Below, one piece after another: positions 1 through 5,842 of a stretch of DNA of 15,393 nt. Position 1 is the first letter of the stretch, and each line of letters starts with the position of its first letter. This DNA is from Firmicutes bacterium UBA1535. Its GTDB lineage: Bacteria; Bacillota; Clostridia; Tissierellales; Sedimentibacteraceae. The notes beneath the pieces are model-generated. The model was not told the DNA's origin, searched no databases, and worked only from the letters and a program-made list of their open reading frames with translations. Made by a program: the position numbers and the translations under genes. The DNA is taken from assembly GCA_002323775.1 (NCBI GenBank), contig DCPV01000251.1, forward strand, positions 1-15,393. Reading direction: 5' to 3'.

Positions 1-36
1 GCTGTCACAAAATTAGTTTTGAGACAGCCTTTTTCT
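1..36 (+). terminator. Intrinsic terminator of a gene left of the window
   Basis: GCTGTC and GACAGC pair across an inner CAAAA/TTTTG stem with a TTAG loop and one A-A mismatch. A CTTTTTCT tract follows on the plus strand. The orientation fits a plus-strand gene ending just outside the window. The hairpin may also stop minus-strand transcription coming from the phage lysis genes, but the bases that would show a T tract on that side are not visible. Confidence 0.65.
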
Positions 37-99
37 ATAATTTAAAATATAAAATAGCTTCAATATTTCCTTATAATTCAAGAATATTTTATTTTGTTT

Positions 100-145
100 T
101 TCTAAATCATTGCATCAACAACACAATGCAAAAAAATATTTAGAA
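100..145. repeat. Nested inverted repeat downstream of the lysis genes
   Basis: TTCTAAAT (100-107) is complementary to ATTTAGAA (138-145). Inside it, TTGCAT (110-115) is complementary to ATGCAA (126-131). Neither strand has a proper T tract after the stem, so it is not a standard terminator. It could be a protein-binding site, an old prophage end, or a structured 3' end of the lysis transcript. Nothing else is evident between 37 and 180. Confidence 0.4.
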
Positions 146-180
146 TTTAAAAAAGACTAAGTATAACGCCTAATAAAACA

Positions 181-759
181 TTATAACATCACCTTAGCAG
201 CCTTATCTAAAAAATTTTGCGGCCATGGATGAGTAAGCATAAAATTCATTGTGCTATTGTCATATCTGCATTTATTTTTTATAATTTTAAAGCTCTCTGT
301 TATAGATAATAAGTTTTTCAAGATATGAGCTTGAGGATCTAACGCATGTATATATTTACCGCTTGCTTTATCTCTTTCCCAAAACCTGGTATAACTACAG
401 TCTCTAATTTCAAAATGAAGATGAGCTCCAGTACTAACTCCTGTGTTTCCCATATGACCTATTGTTTCTCCTGCTTTAACTCTTTGTCAGACTTTTACCT
501 CTAGCTTTTGCATATGAGCATACAAACTACAAAATCCGTTGTGTTATATTACAACATAATAGCCATAGGCTTTTATATCTTCTTTAGAGACAAGAACTAC
601 GCCATCAGATACAGAGTAAATATAATCTCCTTCTTTACCGTTAATAACTGGTCCTATATCTATGCCGTTATGATACTCCATTCCTAACAGTTTTCTAGCT
701 CCAAATGAGCTAGTTACTCTTACGCTGTCTGTCGGATTACATCTTAGAGCTATCGCCAT
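181..759 (-). pseudogene. Phage endolysin, M23 metallopeptidase, with two in-frame stops
   Basis: One continuous 192-codon frame encodes a LytM/M23 peptidoglycan endopeptidase, the lysis enzyme of the phage. The N-terminal part carries the zinc motif HNGIDI (around residues 30-35). Further on are FCSLYAHM and the second zinc motif HLHFE in GAHLHFEIRD. TAA at 544-546 interrupts the frame after YYVVI, and TGA at 487-489 falls where relatives usually have Gly in KVGQ. There is no frameshift, and all expected zinc ligands survive. The start is supported by AAGGAGG six bases upstream of ATG, inside the end of the holin gene, so the two were translationally coupled. The C-terminal 60 residues after ALDPQ are unlike standard M23 domains and unrecognised. 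Two different stop codons point to simple decay. Readthrough is unlikely but not excluded. Confidence 0.88.
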
Positions 760-967
760 TTTGGTCCTCCTTGTTTATTCTTGTAGCGTCGACCATACCC
801 TCTCCTATTATGTACACAATTAATGTAGACGCTGCAGTAATTAAAGCTACAACTTGTTCTATTATCAGATTGTCCACCCCAAAAGCAATTACCAAAGCTG
901 TAATAAAACCAATCAATGCAGTCCAAAACTCTCTACTCGTTAGTTTTTGTTTCCAATTAATTTTCAT
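737..967 (-). CDS. Phage holin, phi LC3 type
   Basis: A 76-residue protein beginning MKINWKQKLTSREFW, with one or two hydrophobic segments (about residues 15-35 and 38-56), then IIGEGMVDATRINKEDQNGD. This layout and the N-terminal motif are characteristic of the phage phi LC3 holin family. Such holins collect in the cytoplasmic membrane and open holes that let the endolysin reach the wall. The gene overlaps the upstream small membrane protein by 11 bases, and its last codons carry the endolysin ribosome binding site. The frame is intact although its partner endolysin is broken, so it probably no longer serves lysis. The family assignment is firm; activity is inferred. Confidence 0.88.
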   Translation of the reverse strand: MKINWKQKLTSREFWTALIGFITALVIAFGVDNLIIEQVVALITAASTLIVYIIGEGMVDATRINKEDQNGDSSKM

Positions 968-1178
968 CGTCTAAATCCTCCTTAGAATTTTTACTTTTAC
1001 TTGTTTTAATCCAGACGAGAACCTCACCCTCTAATCCACAAAATGCAAATACACATGATATTAAGGTTGCGGGCTCATTACCCGTCTTATAAAATAATAA
1101 GCACATTGCTATAATAAACAGCAATAAAAAAAGAAACATATATACTATAAGTTTCTTACTAAACTTAGTCTTTTTCAT
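957..1178 (-). CDS. Small membrane protein of the phage lysis cassette
   Basis: A 73-residue protein with a basic N-terminus (MKKTKFSKK), two predicted membrane segments (about residues 9-30 and 38-57) and a charged, lysine- and aspartate-rich tail. I recognise no named domain. Its place between the coiled-coil membrane protein and the holin, with overlaps on both sides (14 bases upstream, 11 downstream), makes it part of the lysis operon. A second holin or antiholin role is possible from size and topology, but this is inference. The frame is intact. Confidence 0.65.
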   Translation of the reverse strand: MKKTKFSKKLIVYMFLFLLLFIIAMCLLFYKTGNEPATLISCVFAFCGLEGEVLVWIKTSKSKNSKEDLDDEN

Positions 1179-1396
1179 TTTCTAAATCCTCAATTCGATG
1201 ATTAGCAACCTTTATTTTTTCCAGAATAAGATTATTGCTTTCTTCGAGTTTATACACGCGTTCTATAACCGAGTTATGTTTATCTACCTTTTTCTCTAGT
1301 TGCTCAATTCGGTAATTTGTAAGCCTATTTGCTGTTACAATTCCACCAAATGGTTCCTACCATTGCTATTAATGCTACCACAATTTCATTACTCAT
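1165..1396 (-). pseudogene. Lysis-cassette membrane-anchored coiled-coil protein, frameshifted
   Basis: ATG at 1394-1396 follows a good GAGGTGG ribosome binding site and starts MSNEIVVALIAMVGTI, a hydrophobic N-terminus. The frame then breaks near 1347-1350 and hits TAG about eight codons later. A one-base shift at that point restores GGIVTANRLTNYRIEQLE and a long heptad-like helix ending HRIEDLENEKD at TAA 1165-1167. Combining both frames gives about 77 residues: one membrane segment followed by a coiled coil. That is a common layout for small proteins beside phage holins (XhlA- or BhlA-like in a broad sense). The restored stop overlaps the start of the next gene, as expected for an ancestral operon. 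A sequencing error could mimic the shift, but neighbouring genes are also broken. Confidence 0.75.
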
Positions 1397-1423
1397 ATAC
1401 CACCTCACACGTTTTTAAGACAT

Positions 1424-1447
1424 AAAAACAGCACCTATAACGGTGCC
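1424..1447 (-). terminator. Intrinsic terminator after the repeat-bearing structural gene
   Basis: Read on the minus strand, GCACC (1442-1446) pairs with GGTGC (1431-1435) across a GTTATA loop and is followed by TGTTTTT. It lies between the structural gene ending at 1530 and the lysis cassette starting at 1396. It would separate tail from lysis transcripts or reduce readthrough. Confidence 0.65.
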
Positions 1448-1529
1448 ATTATTATACCTATTAATGTTGTAGCTTGTCGCTTTTTCTTGTAAAATTTTTC
1501 ACTGTAATCTCAATCTTTATCTTTCTATA

Positions 1530-2123
1530 TTATTTAATTATAAAATTCGTAATAGTCGCAGGTGAACCATTGCTAACAACCCTATATTGCGTTATTTTAG
1601 GAATTGTTGAATGAACATATTCTACTGCTGGACGATTATCAATGCTGAGTAAACATCTAACACCTTGAAACAAAATTCTAAATCTTACAGAGCTTGTATT
1701 GCTATTATATGAATTATCTTCTGTATAACTATTTTCAACTGGGTGAATACGTAATACATTTTCTTTATAAGTCCAAACAACTTCTGGGTCGCCGTCATCT
1801 ACATCATAAATAATATGACACATTATTCTAAAAGAACCATCTGTATTTTCTAACCAAACCTGATAATTACCTGTTGCATTATGCGGTTTTAATGTAAGTT
1901 CAATACTTGTAGGTGTTATTTCTGTCGGCAGAGAAAATAACCGCCAACTAAGATTTGAAAATGTAAAATTATCAAGCTTAAATAACTCCCTGCTATACAC
2001 TTTCCTATTAACTCCTCCAACAACAGCATATATTTCTTTAATTTCTTTGTTTACTCCGCCAACACTTAAATAAGCCTCTTTTATTTCTCTGTTAACTCCG
2101 TCCTTACATAAAAAAAGCGTCAT
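1530..2123 (-). CDS. Phage structural protein with N-terminal 14-residue repeats
   Basis: A 197-residue protein whose residues 7-44 hold three copies of a 14-residue unit (GVNREIKEAYLS, GVNKEIKEIYAV, GVNRKVYS; GVN at 9, 23 and 37). Short repeats of this type, G-[VG]-x-K/R-x-I/V-K-x-x-Y, are common at the start of phage baseplate or fibre proteins. The remaining 150 residues are rich in beta-forming stretches and look like a compact beta-sandwich, possibly a receptor- or carbohydrate-binding head, but I recognise no family. Translation starts 5 bases after GGGGGTGA and is coupled (ATGA overlap) to a 26-codon frame upstream. It lies between tail genes and lysis genes, where host-recognition proteins are usual. 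The frame is intact. Confidence 0.7.
   Translation of the reverse strand: MTLFLCKDGVNREIKEAYLSVGGVNKEIKEIYAVVGGVNRKVYSRELFKLDNFTFSNLSWRLFSLPTEITPTSIELTLKPHNATGNYQVWLENTDGSFRIMCHIIYDVDDGDPEVVWTYKENVLRIHPVENSYTEDNSYNSNTSSVRFRILFQGVRCLLSIDNRPAVEYVHSTIPKITQYRVVSNGSPATITNFIIK
1992..2105 (-). repeat. In-frame tandem repeat, 42-base unit
   Basis: This stretch encodes the three degenerate 14-residue GVN(K/R)-EIKE-x-Y units of the structural protein. The third copy has diverged (GVNRKVYS). Such repeats can vary in copy number between strains. Confidence 0.7.
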
Positions 2124-2200
2124 AAAATCACCCCCATAGAAATCTCAGGAATTGACGTTATACTTTTACAAACACTCTTGACTATTTTTTGTTTACTCAT
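2120..2200 (-). CDS. 26-residue small phage protein or leader peptide
   Basis: ATG at 2198-2200 follows a strong GAGGTGA site and encodes MSKQKIVKSVCKSITSIPEI plus SMGVIL. Its TGA overlaps the ATG of the next gene (ATGA), and its last codons carry that gene's GGGGGTGA ribosome binding site. The frame could be a true small protein or serve mainly to couple translation. It is basic with a weakly amphipathic helix and matches no family I know. It is intact although several neighbours are broken. Confidence 0.6.
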   Translation of the reverse strand: MSKQKIVKSVCKSITSIPEISMGVIL

Positions 2201-2279
2201 TTTTTCACCTCATGATTTATTCTACTGATATAATATCAAATAAAAAGTATCATGAAGTATCAACTTTATTTAATTTGAA

Positions 2280-2311
2280 AATGTCCGTAAAATGTCTATA
2301 ATGCGGACATT
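2280..2311 (-). terminator. Intrinsic terminator after the 54-residue phage gene
   Basis: On the minus strand AATGTCCG (2311-2304) pairs with CGGACATT (2287-2280), an 8-bp stem with a 16-base loop, followed by TTC and then AT-rich sequence. The stem overlaps the stop codon of the preceding gene. The T tract is short, so it may be leaky. Confidence 0.55.
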
Positions 2312-2474
2312 ATTCTATAGGATATACAGTTATAACCATTAAATCAATTAAATCCTCGTCCGTTAAAAGATTTACTGTCTGCCACAACGCAACATTTTTA
2401 ATATTTTGCTCTTTAGTGTTCAACTTGCTTTCTATCACTCTCTTTTGTAGATTAAAATAATAACTTATTTCCAC
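2310..2474 (-). CDS. Small phage protein with GTG start
   Basis: A 54-residue frame starts with GTG at 2472-2474, eight bases after GGAGG. That site lies within the last codons (Gly-Gly-Lys) of the upstream gene, so the two are coupled. The protein begins MEISYYFNLQKRVIESKL and ends DLIDLMVITVYPIE. Its acidic and hydrophobic C-terminal helix and its position after a tail gene resemble the small XkdX-like proteins often found there, but the sequence lacks the usual XkdX motif and I do not assign it. A terminator overlaps its stop codon. Confidence 0.65.
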   Translation of the reverse strand: MEISYYFNLQKRVIESKLNTKEQNIKNVALWQTVNLLTDEDLIDLMVITVYPIE

Positions 2475-2475
2475 G

Positions 2476-2793
2476 TTATTTACCTCCTAATAATTTAGTT
2501 TCTATTTGTAAAGGCATTGTATTTACTTGCAATACCTCTAATTGTGTTATGCATTCTTGTAAGAGTTCTAGTTCAGTTTTTTGTGGTTTTGGTTTTTCAA
2601 TCAAAATAATGTCTACTAGACTATTATTTTCTACTACAAAATCAATATAGGGATAATTATTTCTTATTTTTTCCGATAGCTCTAATTGACTGACATCATC
2701 CACTATAAATATTAATTCTTCATCAACTCCGAAATTGCCGTCTGGCACTTCGCTATTATATAAAGTTTTTGATTTATCTTTATAAATAATCAT
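2476..2793 (-). CDS. Phage tail-region protein of unknown function
   Basis: A 105-residue intact frame. Residues 1-65 look like mixed alpha/beta sequence (MIIYKDKSKTLYNSEVPDG, then ELIFIVDDVSQLELSEKI). Residues 70-100 form a likely helix (ELELLQECITQLEVLQ). GGAGGGAGGG lies just upstream of the ATG. Its position between a fibre-like protein and a tiny coupled protein suits a minor tail or fibre-accessory protein. That role is inferred from place alone; I see no recognised domain. Confidence 0.65.
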   Translation of the reverse strand: MIIYKDKSKTLYNSEVPDGNFGVDEELIFIVDDVSQLELSEKIRNNYPYIDFVVENNSLVDIILIEKPKPQKTELELLQECITQLEVLQVNTMPLQIETKLLGGK

Positions 2794-2810
2794 GTATGTT
2801 TCCCTCCCTC

Positions 2811-3215
2811 CTAATAATAAAACGCATTATAAAAAGGTCTAGCTGTGGTCATACTATATCCTGTTGTTGATAGCAAATACACTTCGAGGTTTAGTCCATT
2901 TAATTTATATCCTATATAAAAATTTCCCTCATAGGTTATACCACGAACATACTTGACATTACTTAAAAATTGACCGCCTTCTACTCCTGTATAAAAATGT
3001 GCAGGGGTTACGTTCTGACCAATAAAATATATACAAGGTGTTACATATAAAAAGTTGATATTTTCACCAACCATCACATAACAAGTCTGTAGAAATATTG
3101 TATCAACCACTTCAGTTAGAGGTATAGTGTTCAATAAGAACGGAGTATTGGCTAGATAATTTCGAGCTGGTATTGTTCCATCTGTCTGAATACGTCTATT
3201 CGCTGTTGTAATAAC
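2811..3215 (-). pseudogene. C-terminal part of a phage tail or fibre protein
   Basis: The frame is open from 3215 (VITTANRRIQTDGTIPARNY and onward) to a stop at 2811, 134 codons, with no start codon or ribosome binding site at its beginning. An internal ATG at 3132-3134 could in theory start a 107-residue product, but it lacks a Shine-Dalgarno site. The sequence is glycine- and aromatic-rich with beta-strand character and ends in RPFYNAFYY, as expected for the end of a fibre or baseplate protein. It abuts the N-terminal part of another tail protein in a different frame, which indicates a deletion that removed the gene's own start. Family not recognised. Confidence 0.7.
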
Positions 3216-3904
3216 TTAAACACTTCTTCTGGATTTAAAATAGAAAACTCTGCATTCTCAGAATACAGAGTAAAATTTAATGTATTTATTCTTAATTCAG
3301 CACTTATAGGGTCCACTTCTTCAAGAATATTAGCAGATATTAAATCATCATCGCTAAACAATTTTATTTGTCCAAAATCCAACTGTACAAGCTTTAAATA
3401 TCTGTATGGTTTATTTGTACTGTAGAAAGTAATTACTATTTTCTTATAATTTTCAATTACATTGTCAGCAAAATATACTGTTCTACTTGGGTTAAAATTC
3501 ATATCAGATAATAAATTATTGATACCATCATACCACTTCACGTTTAAGCTATTACAATAATCATTAGTAGGTTCATGGAATGTAAATGTTAATCCAAGGC
3601 TGCTATGCAGTTCTGTAAATTCTATTGTTAGTACAACAGGTATTGTGAACTCTCCATTTTCATCACTCATAGAAGCAGACCATAGACCAAAATCATGTTC
3701 TATAGTATTATCCGGAAACAGCTCAAAATTCCCGTCAAGACGGAAGTAATCTTTTTCTAAAGTCGCATATTTTCTTATTTCCAATTCATCACGTTTTAAT
3801 TGCCGCATATCAACGAAGGGCTGTTTATGCTTTGCTATAAAGGTACCATCAGGCTTAGCAGTTACATCTACTAACCCAAAACTTATCGCCGCTTTAGTTC
3901 TCAT
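3152..3904 (-). pseudogene. N-terminal part of a phage tail protein, truncated by deletion
   Basis: A 250-codon frame with a good start (AAGGAGC, then ATG at 3902-3904) begins MRTKAAISFGLVDVTAKPDG. The beta-rich body reaches NPEEVFKLLQQR near residue 236, a segment that in related phage tail proteins usually leads into further domains. After that point the frame reads about 14 unrelated residues and stops. In another frame the same bases continue smoothly into the fibre-like piece at 2811-3215. The best reading is a large tail protein, probably baseplate- or endopeptidase-like, cut by an internal deletion with its join near 3200-3217. The truncated product could still be made, but its function is doubtful. 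Confidence 0.72.
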
Positions 3905-3908
3905 TTAA

Positions 3909-4277
3909 TCAGCTCCTTGCTAGCTCTTTAGCGATGAAATTAACAGTCAAGTCCTGCCAATAATTCCTCTGTTGTGTTTTCTTTAACATCTTATCCCCAA
4001 CATTAGAAAAATAAGCGATAAAAGTGTAGTCTCCTACCTCGTCCGGTACTGTAACTATATGGAACTCTACGGGTTCCGTGAGCTTATTCCAAAGCCTTTT
4101 ATACTCAGCGGAATCTTTTGCAATTCTAAGGCGCAACTGATAATTGAAATAAACTCCTATCAGTTCCCTTTATAGTCAACCATCATCTGTACGTTTTGCA
4201 AACTTATCTAAGAAGTCAGCTTTCCTTGTTATTTCTAAAACTGGCACCCTGAAAGTCATTCCATCTATTTTTATCAT
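3909..4277 (-). pseudogene. Small phage tail protein with two in-frame stops
   Basis: ATG at 4275-4277 follows GGAGGTG and opens a 122-codon frame: MIKIDGMTFRVPVLEITRKA, then DFLDKFAKRTDDG. TGA (4176-4178) and TAA (4170-4172) follow. The same frame then continues with RELIGVYFNYQLRLRIAKDS and ends EFHIVTVPDEVGDYTFIAYF plus NYWQDLTVNFIAKELARS. Size, the N-terminal MIKIDG-type start and the VNFIAKE-type end fit the roughly 120-residue tail proteins that precede the large tail protein in clostridial siphophages (DUF6711-like; from memory). No frameshift is needed, only two nonsense changes two codons apart. A TTG at 4134-4136 could restart a 75-residue fragment but has no ribosome binding site. 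Confidence 0.75.
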
Positions 4278-4340
4278 TTATGCACCTCCTATTACAAGCT
4301 TAGTTCCAACTCTGCTATTTTCTTTATCAATAATATTTAA
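4278..4340 (-). pseudogene. C-terminal scrap of an upstream phage gene
   Basis: Twenty codons in an open minus frame (LNIIDKENSRVGTKLVIGGA) end at TAA 4278-4280, immediately before the next gene's start. Its last codons supply the GGAGGTG site, the usual coupled layout. The RVGTKLVI pattern faintly resembles the end of a LysM repeat. A TAG closes the frame upstream and no further coding is visible, so the prophage appears cut near here. Confidence 0.35.
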
Positions 4341-4397
4341 CTATATCAAGCAATTAAAATTTAAGACTTGATTATTATGTGCAGTTAAATATCAAGA

Positions 4398-4440
4398 CAA
4401 AAAACATGGACATTATATTTTGTTTTTGAATGTCCATGTA
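4398..4440 (-). terminator. Intrinsic terminator of the antiporter gene
   Basis: On the minus strand ACATGGACATT (4439-4429) pairs perfectly with AATGTCCATGT (4414-4404), an 11-bp stem. TTTTTTG follows directly. It lies about 55 bases after the antiporter stop codon and forms the boundary with the phage remnant. Confidence 0.85.
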
Positions 4441-4493
4441 TCATTTTCATAATTCTTTAGATTAATTCATTTATTGCTCATTTACTTTACATT

Positions 4494-5678
4494 CTAATCA
4501 TTATCACTGCTCTTTGACAGCAATTTTTTATATGTCAGCTCTATAGCAAATACACCTAAAGGAGCTGTAATCAAAATTGCTAGTACAGCTACTGTAAGAA
4601 CAATATTTCCGCATGATAAGCCCATCGCTAGTGGTATAGAGCCTATAGCTGCCTGAACTGTAGCTTTTGGCATATATGCAAGCATACAAAATACAATTTC
4701 CTTCATCGATAACTTTGTTTTTATCATACATAATAATACACCAGTCATACGGAATATTAATACACCAAATATTACGAGGATAACTGCAAATCCAGAGGAT
4801 AATACATAGCTTAAATCTACAGTTGCACCTACAAGCGCAAAAAGCAATATCTCTGCTGCTACCCAAAGCTTGGAAAATTTCAATGATAGAGCTTTTGCCA
4901 CATTTTCGTTCTTTTTATATATAGTAGCCCCCATGCTCATAACTGCAAGTAAACCCGAAAACGGAACAGGAGAGATTTTTTCTAAGGCTACAAATACAAA
5001 TGAAATACTTAATAATATGATTACTTTTATAGTATTTCTCAGACTTAATTTCTTAAATATCAATGACATGATAATTCCAAATAAAATACCAATAAGCAAG
5101 CCAGCTCCAATTGAAACCGGTATTTGCATGAAGCTTGCCAGCGAGATGCTTTCACCTTTTGCTAAGCCAGTAAATGCCGCAAACATCACGATAACAAAGA
5201 CATCATCAACAGAAGCTCCAGCTAAAATCATCTGTGGTATGCTTTTATTCGTTCCATATCTGTTTTCCATCAAATGAAGCATTTGAGGAACTATTACAGC
5301 GGGAGAAACTGCACCAACTACAGCGCCCATAATTGCCGCATCTAATATAGATATCCCCAAAAGCTTTGGTGCAATTATAATCATACCAACAATTTCAAAA
5401 CATGCCGGAACAAAGCACATCAAAATTGCAGGTCTTCCAACCTTTTTTAAGTCACTAATATTCAATGAAAGACCTGCACGAATAAGAATAATAATCAGAG
5501 CTAATTGTCTTAAATCTGCTGAAATACTCAAAATTGAAGCATCTAACAGATTAAGAGCATAAGGACCAAGCATTATCCCTGTCATTAACATTCCAATAAG
5601 TCTTGGTAGCTTCAACTTATTAAAAATACTACCAAGCAGAATCCCCAAAATAAAAATTAGTGCTAAACTTGTCAACAT
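4494..5678 (-). CDS. CPA2-type cation:proton antiporter under fluoride riboswitch control
   Basis: A 394-residue polytopic membrane protein of the Na+/H+ exchanger family (PF00999), with about 12 hydrophobic segments over its whole length and a short basic tail. Signature stretches are ILIRAGLSL (64-72), VSPAVIVPQML (124-134) and ASVDDVFVIV (155-164). The Asp-Asp pair at 158-159 is the ion-binding pair typical of electrogenic CPA2/NHA-type exchangers. The start is supported by AAGGGAG seven bases upstream of ATG. A fluoride riboswitch and its terminator sit directly in the 5' leader, and a strong hairpin terminator follows, so it forms its own transcription unit. From the riboswitch I infer a role in fluoride stress, either fluoride export coupled to protons or pH and cation balance when HF enters. 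The transported ion cannot be read from sequence. Confidence 0.9.
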   Translation of the reverse strand: MLTSLALIFILGILLGSIFNKLKLPRLIGMLMTGIMLGPYALNLLDASILSISADLRQLALIIILIRAGLSLNISDLKKVGRPAILMCFVPACFEIVGMIIIAPKLLGISILDAAIMGAVVGAVSPAVIVPQMLHLMENRYGTNKSIPQMILAGASVDDVFVIVMFAAFTGLAKGESISLASFMQIPVSIGAGLLIGILFGIIMSLIFKKLSLRNTIKVIILLSISFVFVALEKISPVPFSGLLAVMSMGATIYKKNENVAKALSLKFSKLWVAAEILLFALVGATVDLSYVLSSGFAVILVIFGVLIFRMTGVLLCMIKTKLSMKEIVFCMLAYMPKATVQAAIGSIPLAMGLSCGNIVLTVAVLAILITAPLGVFAIELTYKKLLSKSSDND

Positions 5679-5708
5679 AAAATTCTCCCTTCCATGGAGC
5701 AGAAAATC

Positions 5709-5755
5709 AAAAAAGCTGATAGCTCCATGATAAAATTATCATAGAAGTCATCAGC
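5709..5755 (-). terminator. Riboswitch expression-platform terminator
   Basis: On the minus strand a long hairpin begins GCTGAT (5755-5750) and ends ATCAGC (5720-5715). Its inner arms are ATGATAA/TTATCAT, with a few mismatches between, and TTTTTT follows (5714-5709). The 5' arm includes the GCTGATGACTTCTA segment that also forms the 3' part of the fluoride aptamer. Aptamer folding and termination are therefore mutually exclusive, and ligand binding should turn expression on. Confidence 0.8.
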
Positions 5756-5802
5756 ATTTAAAGCGGTTTAGGTCATACCAAGGGAGAACTTCATTCCCAC
5801 AT
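5740..5802 (-). promoter_or_regulatory. Fluoride riboswitch (crcB motif)
   Basis: The minus strand reads GTGGGAATGAAGTTCTCCC, a short spacer with a GGT/ACC mini-hairpin, AAACCGC, TTTAAAT, then GCTGATGACTTCTATG. This matches the known crcB/fluoride aptamer plan: a first stem (GGGA/TCCC) whose loop carries ATGAAGT, a conserved AAACxGC, and a conserved GCTGATGxCTxCTA. The loop GAAGT can pair with ACTTC to form the pseudoknot. It begins only a few bases after the predicted transcription start and feeds into a terminator hairpin before the antiporter. Fluoride riboswitches are known upstream of crcB, fluoride-specific ClC and Na+/H+ antiporter genes. Identification is by motif reading, without a covariance-model score. 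Confidence 0.85.
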
Positions 5803-5809
5803 TAATATT

Positions 5810-5838
5810 ATTGTACTATTTATTTTAGTATTTGTCAA
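5810..5838 (-). promoter_or_regulatory. Promoter of the riboswitch-antiporter unit
   Basis: On the minus strand TTGACA (5838-5833), a 17-base spacer and TACAAT (5815-5810) form a near-perfect housekeeping promoter. The predicted start is near 5803, just before the aptamer. It lies only a few bases beyond the stop codon of the radical SAM gene, so the antiporter is transcribed independently of it. Confidence 0.85.
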
Positions 5839-5842
5839 TAAA

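Noticed and set aside
487..489. In-frame TGA in the endolysin as a selenocysteine or reassigned codon
   Set aside because: A second, different stop (TAA) breaks the same frame, relatives usually have Gly at this site, and no selenocysteine insertion hairpin is apparent.
1..4340. A functional phage-tail bacteriocin
   Set aside because: No sheath, tube or complete baseplate genes are present, and at least four of the genes are broken.
1..4440. Prophage attachment sites as direct repeats at the two ends
   Set aside because: The only shared stretch I found is an AT-rich run of about 11 bases (ATTTTGTTTTT), which is expected by chance here. No integrase gene is present.
4528..5277. Open frames in other phases over the antiporter gene
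   Set aside because: Their composition is an artefact of the membrane-protein codons; the antiporter frame has all family motifs and a ribosome binding site.
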